Source of the DNA: Phaeoceros laevis
Lineage: Eukaryota; Anthocerotophyta; Anthocerotopsida; Notothyladales
Reading direction: 5' to 3'
DNA: 64,000 nt
NCBI GenBank assembly: GCA_049999765.1
Contig: JBNGIQ010008907.1
Coordinates: 1 to 64,000, forward strand
Shown: positions 11,422-22,800 of the stretch, in pieces
Layout of the letters: every line of letters starts with the position of its first letter
Numbering within the stretch: position 1 is the first letter of the stretch
The notes under the pieces: model-generated
The model's database searches: none
Told to the model about the DNA's origin: nothing
The model's input: only the letters and a program-made list of their open reading frames with translations
Position numbers and translations under genes: made by a program

Positions 11422-13467
11422 TCAGTCTTCGTTCTCGGAATCTGCAACCAGCAGGAACAAGAGTTGCAGTGTCTTTCTCAAGATTCGAACCTCACAGCAA
11501 AACAGAGCTCGTCATTTCGAAAATATCCTGCTGATTGCATGCACAATGAACAGACAGGGTCCTTGACCAAAAATCCCAAGAAATCAATCACCTGATCGAA
11601 CATCCTCTCCAACCGCGCCTTTGTTTTGTAGCTGCTTGACCAGCATCCGGAATATGAGAACCCACCAGTATATGTGCATTACCAACAACGTGATGAGCAA
11701 CGTGTTGAAGACGTAGTAGATGAGCACGACTTTTGAGCTGGTGCGATCAATGTATTTGATTGAATGGTAGCTGAAAGAGAAACCACAAAGAAAAAAATAT
11801 GAGACTTCCGTTACAGCAGTGCGTCCTATCCCTGCCAAGCAGCTCTGCGTGCTCAGTGCAAGACATCTGCGACTTCATGAACATGAGAGGCTCCTCCAGC
11901 TTGGCAAGTCTAATCGGCACCATGTAACGTGTGCTCATTGTGTCCTTCCCCTACAAAGGAATGATGATTCTATCCTCAACATCCATCATCCTCACAACGA
12001 TGCTGGTCACGGTTACAACTTGCCTGAGTAGAGCACATCGAGCTAAAGCCTTCTAACTAAGCTTCACAATACCAGTGGGATGAGGAAGGGGATCCAAACC
12101 TGGTGCTTCTAATGACCCAGAACGGGAAATATATGAGCCGTAGAAGAACCCACGACAGAACGAATAAACAAAATGAAACACTTGCACCTAGCTCCACCCC
12201 CGTATACTTGAATAGCTTAGCAGACTCCAAGAATATGTCACTTACGTCGTGGAGAGCCAGGACCACTGACCCAATTCTAAAGAAACTGCAGGCAAACGAA
12301 ACAAGAACATCAAGGTGGAAGCTAGGTACATGCCATGTACAAAGTGCTCTTTGCTAGAGCAAGAACAGACCTGAGTTGCTAAAGAATGAAACTATTGCAT
12401 CACAACTTGAAAGGATTGAACGACATACCCAGTTATGTAGGAGAAAGCAATGAGCCCAATTGAGACTACATGATGCGTCATCATGACATGGAAGTCTTTT
12501 CTGCGTGTTTCCCATATCAGAAGAGCCACAATACTGTAGATATAAAAGCCACACTGGAACGTATAGTATATCTTCAGCTGGAACCTTATCAAACAAGCAG
12601 CAAGATAAAACGTTACTTCTAGGTGCGATAGCTGTTAAAGCTACAGTTCCCTTCACAATACCATATGCCTGTTCCGGCTTCCAACAAAAGATCCAGCAAC
12701 GAAAGAGCAGAACTTCTCGAAGCGAATGACATCCGATGAAAGGATGTAACAAGCTCTACTGGCATGGCTATCCGGCTAGACAGGCTGACTTCTATGTGAC
12801 AAAGATGTTTAAATTACTTCAAAGTCTGCTGCGGCCATCCACGGAAACACTGCTCAGGATTTCCGAACCAAGGCTCTCGGTAGGTGATGAACAGCACATA
12901 TAGTTCCGACACAAAGTAGTATGTCAGCTTCCATGCAGATTCTGTGAACTTAGGCAACTTCTTATCAGTGACTTGAGAGTCTACTTTCTGCCACTGCTTG
13001 CCCCCACTTGACACGAGTAATCTTTTTGACAGCTTCTGCGCATTGTCCAAGACAAGTGGATTTGAAGCTGGTGAGAAAACTAAGGTACACTGCTAGGACT
13101 ACCAGAATCTGCAGACACCACACGATTGCGAAAGTCTGACCTCAAAACACAAGAAACTAGAAACAGCTAGTAGCTGGAAAGCCAGTCACACAAACGCGCA
13201 GACACACTTAACCATCACTGCAAACAGAAGCTAGAAGTCATCCTCCAGTAAAATCTTCAAAAACTGCAACGGAACACGTTGAAACTTGTGAGTTACCTGA
13301 TAGACCAAGGTATCCAGCAGATACCGAAGGAAGGGAAACAGAACAGAGAAGTAACAGACAAGATAGTAATCTTGCCACACCGGATAGCTCTCTGCTTCCC
13401 ACAGTGAGCTCATTTCCTTTTTGAGACGGCTGTTCGCCACCAGCCAGTCTATTGAGAAGGGTTGCAT
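11422..13467 (-). CDS. Ceramide synthase (LAG1/LOH, TLC domain)
   Basis: Sphingoid base N-acyltransferase of the ER membrane. Six exons on the minus strand: 13297-13467, 12818-13035, 12584-12429, 12285-12100, 11770-11592 and 11441-11422. All junctions keep frame and give 309 aa, normal for the family. Visible features: several membrane helices; FYIYSIVALLIWETRRKDFH followed by MMTHH, the Lag1 motif with its paired His at about 167-168; then SVVLALHDVSDIFLESAK; and the C-terminal MHIYWWVLIFRMLVKQ with the acidic tail EDVRSDSENED typical of plant LOH proteins. The last exon is only 20 bp (11422-11441). The junction of exons 2 and 3 uses an acceptor ending AAG rather than the nearer CAG, because only that keeps frame and family spacing. 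Confidence 0.9.
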
Positions 13468-15003
13468 TACATCGCATCTGTATGTATTTGCCAGAACAGG
13501 TCAGGGCACCACAGGCAGACAATTTTACCAATGAATAATCAATGTAGATAATCAAGTATTACAAGCAATATCCACCTTCATGAGAAGAGTACCATGCTTG
13601 CATTTTCGAGTCGTCCTTGTACAACCCAAATGCGGCTTGGCACCTACTTTTAGGAGGAATCTGGTTCAACGGATGGAAAACGAAACAAAAGTTGCATCCC
13701 TTACAGGCAAGTACATATGCCTGTTCTCTGCAAAAGACAGATGCCCAAAGGATGATGTGACCAGTCCACTCTTGGCAAGAGTGGCCCGCAACTTTAAGCC
13801 AGGTACGATAAGCTTTGCTCTTCGCACACACAACCATCAGCGAACGAGAAGCTATGGAGTGCACCTCTTCAATGCAATCCCAGCTTCTTCACCTTCAACA
13901 AGGGGTCCACATTGTATCAGTGTCGAGTAATGGAGTACATCGGGGACATGATATGACTTGCAGCAGGTCCTTGTTGAGGACTCCTCAGCTGCTGTAGCAG
14001 CACGAACATCCTGCAACACCGATCCAGACGGTCATTGAAACACTGACAAGGAGTGCCATCGCGAACAGTTTTCTTATCCAACAAATCACACCACTGATCA
14101 TTCCTCGTGTCCAGTCACCAGATCGAACAACTCTACCGACTTCCCGCGCTGGAAAAAAATTGCTTCCTGCCTAACCTTGGCAGCATTGCCACAAACAAAT
14201 CTAGGCGACTACAGCGGAGCGCAACTGGCTGCCTGACCAAGGAGCGTAACTGTCCGAGCATTTGAGATTGTCACAACTTTTTTGCTTGCAAGAACGTACC
14301 GCCTCTTCAGGAGCCGAGCCCGGTGCAGGAGCCTAATCAGGTGCTCAGCAGGCGATAATCAATGCAGGATGTCGCAATGCGCTGAGATCGCTGCGCGCAC
14401 TGTAAGGCTCAGCTAGCCATCTACTGGCTCCAGCTACTCCGCGTGCTTAGAACACGGTATATTATTAGTATGATCAGAAGGCACCCGTCCTCTGTTTCCC
14501 ACCAATGGAGAGCGGGATTGAAAATTTCTCTGATGTTTCAGCATTGCTCCAGCCTGGGTTGGCACTGTCGGTGTCGTCGTTTTCGCTATCTGAGGAAAGT
14601 GGTAAGTTCTCCGATTCTACCCCGGATGGCAACTACCAAACGGCCAGCTTAGCGGGTTGTGATCACTCAAACAAGTCCATCAAGAGAGGAGCAGCAGGTA
14701 ATGCAGGACCCCTTGTATTGCTTGTTTGGATGGAGGATTCTGACGCCACAGTCTCGCGCAGCCGAAGACGCGCAGTGCACCCGTAATCGTGGACAATCCA
14801 TCAGCCCTTTCTGTGAGAAATTAGAAACCTACGTTGGTGGATTCTGGGGCCCTCCCCTTGGATGCACTGTGAGATGATGGTGGTCTACGGAGAGCTGAAG
14901 GGTGCTACTTTGCCTGGTCTTGCCGACCAGGTGATGAACTTCAACTTTTCTGTTTGGAGTTGCAGCTTGACAAGGCGTTGCAGAGAGACAGCAGCTAGCT
15001 TAG
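13468..15003. other. Intergenic; possible unassigned exon at 14505-14697
   Basis: No recognised gene. A plus-strand frame beginning at ATG 14505 (MESGIENFSDVSALL..., serine-rich) runs to a plausible GTAATG donor at about 14698. It could be a 5' exon of the downstream PPR gene, or noise. A TAG directly precedes the PPR ATG (15001-15003), so any such exon would have to join at or after 15004. Confidence 0.35.
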
Positions 15004-18000
15004 ATGGATATTTCCCGGAGACATTTGGTTTTACCTGCGGAAGGGTCCTCAGCACTCAGACCAGCAGAAGGTCTGCGCTGGTCGGACAGGGGAAGGAAGC
15101 CAGTGTTCTCTATTTCCCGAGTGTCCTCCTTGGATACCCAGTTACAGAGCGGCCTCAAGGGACTGCACTGGTCTGCATCTGTGAGGTCCTCTGGGCCAGA
15201 TGGTCAGCTTCAACGACTGTGCAAAGAGAGAGAGCTCGAACAGGAGCTGGATGTTTTGTTGCGCATGGATCAACAGGGCATAGTTCCTTCCGTGAATACG
15301 TACAGGTGTTTGTTGAGGGTGTGCGCCAAGAAGAAGGCCCTGGCTGACGCTAAACGAGTGCATGGTCATTTATTCAGACACGGATTTGAGTCCAGAACAT
15401 CCCTTGGTGAATACTCAGTCACCACGTTGGTGCAGTGTGGTGGACTCACAGATGCGCTACAAGTATTTCACAGGCTGAGGTTCCGAACTGCTTTCTCCTG
15501 GACTGCCGTTATATCTGGATACACCAAGTCTGGGCAAGCACAGGAGGCGTTAAGAATGTACCAGTGGATGCAGCATGAAGGTGTGCCGCCAAACACTTTC
15601 ACCTTCACAAGCCTGTTGAAAGCATGTGCAAGCATGAAGGACTTGGAGGAAGGAAAACGCATCCACGCTGCAGCTGTGATGCACAGGTGTGATTCCGAAA
15701 TGTTGGTGTGCACATGCCTTGTTGACATGTATGCCAAGTGCGGGAGCCTTGTTGATGCGCAATATGTGTTTGACCGGTTCCCTCAGCGTGATGTGGTGGC
15801 ATGGAATGCCATGCTTGCTGCGTTTGCACAACGTGGCCAAGCAGAAAAGGTATTCCAGCTATATGGCAGAATGCGCGAGCAAGGTGCAAGCCCCAACGAA
15901 AGGACTCTTCTGAGCATGCTTCAAGCATGTGGAACGCTTGCCGAGAGAAAAGATGGAAATGGGGGATCGCACAAAGTAGCTTCTTTGAAACTGGGGAGAG
16001 CACTACATGCCGATGCTCTGAGAAAGGGCTACATATCAGATGTCTTTGTCGGCAGCTCCCTGGTTCGTATGTATGGGAAGTGTGGGAGAACAGTGGATGC
16101 ACAGAATGTCTTCGACGAGTGGACTCAACGAACTGTGGTGTCATGGAATGCGCTGCTTGCAGCATTTGTAGAGCAGGGCGAAGCTGGAAAGGCTTTGGAG
16201 CTGTATCAACGTATGTGGGAGGAAGCTGTAAGTCCAGATGTTCGCACCTTTGTGGGCACCCTCCAAGCATGTGGCATGGTTGCAGAGACAGAGAAAGGCA
16301 GTATGGTTTATGGACGACATACCAAAGCACACTCCCTGACAATCGGGAAGGCAATACATGCTGAGGCACGCATGAATAGCTTTGATTCGAATCTCTTTGT
16401 TGGTAACACCCTGGTTGCTATGTATGGGAAGTGTGGGAGCATTCTCGAGGCAAGGCACGTTTTCGATAGGCTGCCTCATAGAAATGTGGTGACATGGACT
16501 TCGATGCTTGCAGCATATGTTGAGCAGGGCCAAGCAGATCAAAGCTGGCAGTTGTATGAGCAAATGTGGGAGGAGGGAGTGAGTGCGAACAATATGACAT
16601 TTGTGGTCATGCTCCAAGCATGTACCATGGTAGGAGAGAAGGAACCCCATCAATCATCCCGAGATCAGTGCTTAGGAATGGGGAGAGAAATGCATGCCAC
16701 CTTTAGAAGACACTGTCATCATTCTGATGTCTTCATTGGCAGCTCCCTGATTTCCATGTACGGGAATCTTGGAAGTAGTGAGTGTGCTCGGAATATATTT
16801 GAAGAGTTATCTCAGCCAGATGTGGTGTCATGGAATGCGTTGTTAAAAGTGTATGCCCATCAGAACCAACCAGAGAAAGCCTTGCAGCTGTATGAGGAAA
16901 TGCGAGAGCAAGGAATCAGTGCAAACTCTGTGAGCTTTGTCAGCGTGCTGCAAGCACTTGGGATGCTTGCAGAGAAAGCAGAAGCTGTTGATGGGCAAAC
17001 CAGCAGGGCAAACTTTTGGGGAAGAGGAAAGGTGATGCATGCCGATGCTTGGAGGAATGGGTATCATACAGATGAGTTTCTTTGCAACACGCTGATTACT
17101 ATGTACGGAAAGTGTGGAAGCATCAAAGATGCACAGAGTGTGTTTGATGCATCGCTCCAGCATGATGTTGTGGCATGGAATGCGATCATCATGTTGTATG
17201 CTCAGCAGGGCCAGACATTGGTGGCTATAGATCTGTACAGGAAAATGGAAAAGGAAGGCGTCAGTCCCAATGAGATCACGTGCATAGTCACGTTGCAAGC
17301 ATGCAGCGACAGAGGAAGTTTGGATGCTTGTAAGGTAATCCATCACACTCTTATCTCCGCCAAGAAAGATGTGAGTAATCTTCTGGGAACAACTCTTATT
17401 CATGCATATGGGAAATGTGCGAGCATGTTGGATGCTCAGGCTGTTTTCGGCGCAGTGCCCCAGCCTAATGTGTATTCGTGGACAGCATTGATTGCTGGTT
17501 ACGCTAGACAAGGAGACTCTCAGGCAAGCCTGCAATCTTATGCAAAAATGCAGGCTGCAGGTATAAAGCCAGATCGAGTCACATTTCTTGCACTTTTCTC
17601 TGTCTGTAGTCATGCTGGCTTGGTGGACCTGGCCGTTGAGTACTTCGAGTCCATGATCCGAGATTATGGTATCACTCCAGATGTTGAGCATTATGTCACT
17701 ATGGTAGACCTCCTTGGGCGTGCAGGATGCTTCGTGATGGTGGATCACTTGCTGTCGAAAATGCTGACGCAGCCAAATCTAGCCATTTGGTTGTGCTTGC
17801 TCAATGCCTGTCGAAAGCATGGTTATGTAGGGCTTGGAGAACTGGCCTTCAACTTTGCGGTGCATCTGGACCCGAAGTACTCAGCCTCTTACGTCTTGAT
17901 GTGGGGCATTTATGCTGATGCTGGCCTCTGGGACCGTGCAGAGGAGGTGAAGGAGGCGAGGCAAAGAGAAGGTGCATGGGCAAAGCATGGCCATACCTGG

Positions 18001-18126
18001 ATTGAGCATGACCAGCAAGTACATAGTTTCGCGGTGGACGACCAGACACACGCTCAACAGAAGCGCATGCTTGATCTGTTGGCGAACGTAAGCTTAGGAG
18101 ATGCCGTGGCCCGTACAACGTTGTGA
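15004..18126 (+). CDS. PLS-class PPR protein with E/E2 tail, 1040 aa
   Basis: Single-exon gene; an in-frame TAG lies directly before the ATG, which fixes this start unless a 5' exon is spliced on. The first 90 or so residues are non-repeat and could contain an organelle signal. P-L-S triplets follow to about residue 870, with repeated blocks such as LVDMYAKCGSLVDAQYVFD and RDVVAWNAMLAAFAQRGQ. The C-terminus has VEHYVTMVDLLGRAG and an E region, then an E2-like WIEHDQQVHSFAVDD, and stops before any PG box or DYW deaminase. Such E-type proteins normally bind organelle RNA and recruit a DYW domain in trans for C-to-U editing. Four L motifs carry a 10-20 residue insert between helices (about nt 15930-16000, 16275-16350, 16625-16690 and 16965-17040). 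Confidence 0.9.
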   Translation: MDISRRHLVLPAEGSSALRPAEGLRWSDRGRKPVFSISRVSSLDTQLQSGLKGLHWSASVRSSGPDGQLQRLCKERELEQELDVLLRMDQQGIVPSVNTYRCLLRVCAKKKALADAKRVHGHLFRHGFESRTSLGEYSVTTLVQCGGLTDALQVFHRLRFRTAFSWTAVISGYTKSGQAQEALRMYQWMQHEGVPPNTFTFTSLLKACASMKDLEEGKRIHAAAVMHRCDSEMLVCTCLVDMYAKCGSLVDAQYVFDRFPQRDVVAWNAMLAAFAQRGQAEKVFQLYGRMREQGASPNERTLLSMLQACGTLAERKDGNGGSHKVASLKLGRALHADALRKGYISDVFVGSSLVRMYGKCGRTVDAQNVFDEWTQRTVVSWNALLAAFVEQGEAGKALELYQRMWEEAVSPDVRTFVGTLQACGMVAETEKGSMVYGRHTKAHSLTIGKAIHAEARMNSFDSNLFVGNTLVAMYGKCGSILEARHVFDRLPHRNVVTWTSMLAAYVEQGQADQSWQLYEQMWEEGVSANNMTFVVMLQACTMVGEKEPHQSSRDQCLGMGREMHATFRRHCHHSDVFIGSSLISMYGNLGSSECARNIFEELSQPDVVSWNALLKVYAHQNQPEKALQLYEEMREQGISANSVSFVSVLQALGMLAEKAEAVDGQTSRANFWGRGKVMHADAWRNGYHTDEFLCNTLITMYGKCGSIKDAQSVFDASLQHDVVAWNAIIMLYAQQGQTLVAIDLYRKMEKEGVSPNEITCIVTLQACSDRGSLDACKVIHHTLISAKKDVSNLLGTTLIHAYGKCASMLDAQAVFGAVPQPNVYSWTALIAGYARQGDSQASLQSYAKMQAAGIKPDRVTFLALFSVCSHAGLVDLAVEYFESMIRDYGITPDVEHYVTMVDLLGRAGCFVMVDHLLSKMLTQPNLAIWLCLLNACRKHGYVGLGELAFNFAVHLDPKYSASYVLMWGIYADAGLWDRAEEVKEARQREGAWAKHGHTWIEHDQQVHSFAVDDQTHAQQKRMLDLLANVSLGDAVARTTL

Positions 18127-18362
18127 AAGGGGAAGAGCTCCCGAGATGGCCGTTGAGGTGTTCTAAAACATCCATTTGAGCCTCCACAACCGTCGAAACC
18201 TTTCAGCATGTGCTTGTGTTTGAAGAATTGAGCATTCGGCTTCCCTCCTAGAATGCATGGAGACAGAGATGAGTGCTTCACGTGAGGCTGGTGGAAACTA
18301 GAGATGGCTTTCCATATTTGTGAGACCCAACAAGGCTTGTCTAGGGTTTTGTGGACTCTGGC

Positions 18363-19664
18363 ATGCTGAGGTTCATCCCCAGCTCTCATGCGGCCTCTGC
18401 CGCAGGAGGACTTGCAGCATCCGCTGTAGGCGGCCCTGCAGCTAAACAGGTCAGGTCGTCTGAGCTTGTCAGATGCATGGTCAAGGGCGTCGGCAGTCCA
18501 AGGCTATGGCACGGCACTTCTTCGCTAGGCCATGGGCCCTTTCAATGGGCGGCGCACAGTCTGGTGAAGGTGGTTGAAGGTGCAGATGGGAGACCAGGAG
18601 ATGGTATATTCAGTGCTCCCAGATTGATGCGGTGCGATTGCGCGGGGAAATTTCTCGAGGACACGGTGCCGGCTGATGACCACTGGATATCAACAGCAGA
18701 GCAGAACAGACTAGTTCTCATCGATGGATATCCGGTTCTTTACCGTGCCTACTTCAAGCTCTTAGCCAAGATTCATCATACCTCGTTGAAGGATTCACAT
18801 TCCGACGGGAATGGAGACTCAGTTCACACAGTCTTCTTGGCTCTGTCCAGCATTCTGAGGTTCTTGGACCTACTTCCGTCACATATTGCTGTGGTTTTCG
18901 ATTTCAGAGGAAACACTTTCCGACACGCCTTACAACCGAGCTACAAGGCAGGGCGTCAACCTACTCCGGACGCTGTTAATGAGGCTGCAGGGTACCTCAA
19001 AGCAGCGCTGGTTGCAATGGCCATTCCTGTCTTGGAGGTCCCCGGTGTTGAGGCAGATGACGTTATTGGCACGCTGGGAGTCCAAGCTGTTGCTGCTGGT
19101 ATGAAGGTTAGGGTGGTATCTGTGGACAGCGATTTTTTCCAAATCTTGTCTCCGTCCCTGCGGCTCTTGAGATTTTTGCCACGGGGATCTGGCACAGTGT
19201 CTTTTGGAATCGAGGACTTCAAGAAGAAATTTGGCAAGTTAGAGCCCTCGCAGTATGCAGATGTGTTAGCTCTGATAGGTGACAAAGTAGACAACGTTCC
19301 AGGGGTCCGCGGCATCGGGGAGAAGACAGCCGTGAAGCTGATTGTGGAGCATGGCACTCTGGAGAGCCTGCTCCAAGAAGCAGATCGCATACCTGTAAAG
19401 CGGGTTCGAGAAACCCTGCTTCTCCACAAGCAGGCTGCCATGCTGAGCAAGCGGCTCGCTTGTTTGAAGCTGGAGCTTCCATCTACCATCTTGAAGTGCT
19501 CGGTGCAGGATTTGGCGTATAGAGTACCAGAAGATGGAGGTCAGAAGTACAGGGGTCTGTTGGCTGCAATGGGGGATTATGTGGTCCGACGCGGAAAGGC
19601 TCAGACTGCATTCGGAGCAGATCTGGGAGTCTCTGCGCCGAAGATTTCACCACCAGCAACGTGA
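18363..19664 (+). CDS. Organelle-type 5'-3' exonuclease (PolI 5'-nuclease/FEN-like)
   Basis: Single-exon, 433 aa from the first ATG at 18363. About 115 N-terminal residues are basic/Ala-Ser-rich and look like an organelle presequence. The core resembles the bacterial DNA polymerase I 5'-nuclease domain: LVLIDGYPVLYRAYF, IAVVFDFRG, YKAGR, GVEADDVIGTL, RVVSVDSDFFQIL, and the helix-hairpin-helix block IGDKVDNVPGVRGIGEKTA. All expected acidic metal ligands are visible. Plant homologues are stand-alone organelle nucleases thought to remove primers or flaps in plastid or mitochondrial DNA. It lies only 236 bp after the PPR gene on the same strand. Confidence 0.88.
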   Translation: MLRFIPSSHAASAAGGLAASAVGGPAAKQVRSSELVRCMVKGVGSPRLWHGTSSLGHGPFQWAAHSLVKVVEGADGRPGDGIFSAPRLMRCDCAGKFLEDTVPADDHWISTAEQNRLVLIDGYPVLYRAYFKLLAKIHHTSLKDSHSDGNGDSVHTVFLALSSILRFLDLLPSHIAVVFDFRGNTFRHALQPSYKAGRQPTPDAVNEAAGYLKAALVAMAIPVLEVPGVEADDVIGTLGVQAVAAGMKVRVVSVDSDFFQILSPSLRLLRFLPRGSGTVSFGIEDFKKKFGKLEPSQYADVLALIGDKVDNVPGVRGIGEKTAVKLIVEHGTLESLLQEADRIPVKRVRETLLLHKQAAMLSKRLACLKLELPSTILKCSVQDLAYRVPEDGGQKYRGLLAAMGDYVVRRGKAQTAFGADLGVSAPKISPPAT

Positions 19665-19804
19665 AATCGTGAACAGGCAAATCTACTCAACAAGTTGCAA
19701 GTAGGCTAGGAATCATTGATGAACCTGGAGGGTGTGACTACCACGTCACTGGATATGAGCGAGGCCGGTAGCATGGGCCTGAACGGGGCCTGCAGATGGT
19801 TTTT

Positions 19805-22800
19805 CTACGTCCAGCACGAATGTGTCACACTCGGCATCAAAGGCTCCTTCACGCCCAGCGCCTTGTCCCCAACTACAAAACTGTGTACCTCTCCATTCAT
19901 GTCAGTCCACCAGCTCTGGCCCACTTTCTTCCATGCACCACGTTTCACTCTCCTTGCCTGCATCTCCTTCGCCTCCTCCCACATCTGAGCCCTTGAATAA
20001 ATGCTGGACATCAAAACATAAGGGACACCATCTTTTCCATCCAGAGCAACTGCAATCTGAAAGGCATGCTGTCCAATCTCGACGTTATTCCAGTTCCGGC
20101 AAGCTCCCAGCAGCGTGTGCCACACTGCACCGTGAGCTGAGGAAGGCATGGTTTTAGCCATCTGCAGCGCCTCGTCCAGATGACCTGCACGGCCCAGAAG
20201 ATCGATCATGCATGTGTAGTGTTCTAAAGTTGGACGGATGCCGTAATCTGTACTCATGGCCTCAAAGTACTTTTGGCCCTTGTCCACGAGACCCACATGA
20301 CTGCATACAGTAAGCACACTAAGAAACGTGATGCCATTTGGTTGTATGCCCTTCAGCCTCATCGTGTCAAGCAACTCAAACACAACCTCACTGTTTCCGT
20401 GGTGGGAATATCCACTTATTAGTGCACTCCATGCTTCAGTAGTTCTTTCAGGCAATGAATCGAACACCTGCTGGGAATCCAACATGCTCCCGCATTTCGC
20501 GTACATGTTCACTAATGCAGCTCCAACAACGCCATCAGCTTGCATCCCTTGCTCCTTAATCTCTGCATGAAGCCTCCTCCCCAAAGGTAAACTTGATACA
20601 GTTGCACATGCCTGTAGGAGGCATACGAATGTAACAGAATTTGCAGAAGAGGGTGCTTCGTGTTGCATGCGACTGTAAAGACTAAGGGCTTCCTGAACGC
20701 TCCCCTGCTGAGCATAACCTGCAATCATCGCGGTCCATGTTACAACATCTCGCTCTGGAAGCTGGTCAAAAATGTTGCGAGCATCCTCTAAGCTACTACA
20801 CTTTGTGTACATGTTGACCAAGCTGCAGCCTAGCACCACATCATATTGCAGCCCTCGTTCTTCAATCTGTGCATGTAGTAGCTTTCCCTGATGCAGAGCT
20901 CCTACACCTACACTGGCACAAGCCTGTAGGAGGCACACAAATGTTACAGAATCTGGAGGAAAGAGGCCTTCCTGTTCCATACTGTTGTACAAAATAAGGG
21001 CCTCCTGACCCATACCCTGCTGGACATAACCTACAATCATCGCGGTCCATGTTACAATATCTCGCTCTGGAAGTCTGTCAAACATGCTGCGAGCATCCTC
21101 TAAGCTACCGCACTTTGCATACATGTTAACCAAGCTACAACCTACAACCAGGTCATTTTGCAGTCCTAGTTCTTCAACCTGTGCATGGAGCTGCTTTCCC
21201 TGGTGCAGAGCCCCTACACCTACACTGGCACATGCCTTTAAAAGGCAAACAAACATAACCGAATCTGGTGAGGAAAAGCCCTTCTGTCGCATACTACTGT
21301 GAAGACTAAGGGCTTCCTGAGCCATCCCTTGCTGGGCGTAAGCTGCAATCATCGTGGTCCACGTCACAACGTCCCGCTCTTGAAGTCTGTCAAACACACT
21401 GCGAGCATCCTCTAAACTACTGCACTTTGCATACATGTCGACCAAGCTGCAGCCTACGACCACATCATCCTGCAGTCCGCGGGCCTCAATCTGTGCATGG
21501 ATCTGCTTTCCCTGGTGCAGAGCTCCTTCACCTACAGAAGAACATGCCTGCAGGAGGCATGCAAATGTAGCTGAATTGGGCGCAGATGGGCCTTCATGTG
21601 GCATACTACTGTAAAGACTAAGGGCTTGCTGGCTCATCCCCTGCTCAGCATAACCTGCAAGTATTGCATTCCATGTCATCACATCTCGCTCTCGAAGGCT
21701 GTCGAACACTCTGCGAGCATCTTCTAAGCTACCGCACTTTGCATACATGTTTACCAGGCTGCAGCCTAGAACCACATCATCTTCCAGTCGTAGTTCTTGG
21801 ATCTTTGCATGGAGCTGCTTTCCCTGATCCAGAGCACCACCACCTGCACTGGCACAAGCCAGCAGGACGCATACAAACGTAACAGAGTTTGGAGACAGGC
21901 TTTCCTGCTGAATATCACTGTAAAGACTAAGGGCTTTCTGAGCCATCCCATGCTGTGCATAACCTGCGAGCATCGCATTCCATGTCACGATATTTCTGTC
22001 TGGAAGTCTATCAAATACGCTCTGAGCATCCTCTAAACTACCGCACTTCGCGTACATGTTAACTAAGCTACAGCCTAGAACCACATCGTTTTGCAGCCCT
22101 TGCTCTTCCATCTGTACATGGAGCTGCTTCCCCTGATGAAGAGCTCCTACACCAACACTAGCACATGCCTGCAAGAGGCCCACAAATGTAGCAGAACTTG
22201 GAGAAGTGAAGCCTTCCTGCTGCATGCTTTTGTACAGGTCAAGGGCTTCTTGACCCCTCCCCTGCTGGGCATAACCTGAAATCATGGCGTTCCATGTCAC
22301 CACATCTCGTCGGGGCAGTCTCACGAACACTCTGTGAGCGTCCTCTAAGCTCCCGCACTTTGCGTACATAACAAGCAGACCTGTTTGAACAAAGATATCT
22401 GGCTTCCCTGCAGTAGCAAGAATTTGTGCATGCACCTCTTTGCCGGCAACTAGATTCCTCGCAAGAGCACAAGCTTTTAGAACTGCTACATAAATATGGT
22501 TGTCGGGCTGAACGGTTGACTCACACATCTGTTGATACAGTCGTATACCCTGCGCAGCCTCTCCATGTCTAGCACATGCGAAGATGATGGTAGCCCAGAC
22601 ATGGGCGTCTGGTGTACGGACCTTGGAAAAGACTCGCATTGCTTCCTCCAAGCTCCCATGAGAGGCATATAGACCGATGAGGTGCGTGGCTAAGAATGCG
22701 TCTGTTTCGTACCCACTTTTGATGGCGAGAACATGAATGTGTCTACCCAGAACCAGGTCCTTCAAAGCGACGCACCTCTTGAGGACACGGTAAAAAAGAT

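Noticed and set aside
15605-17748. Long minus-strand frames of 254 and 301 codons opposite the 15004-18126 PPR gene
   Set aside because: They are antisense shadows of repetitive PPR coding sequence; they lack domain motifs and mirror the PPR periodicity.
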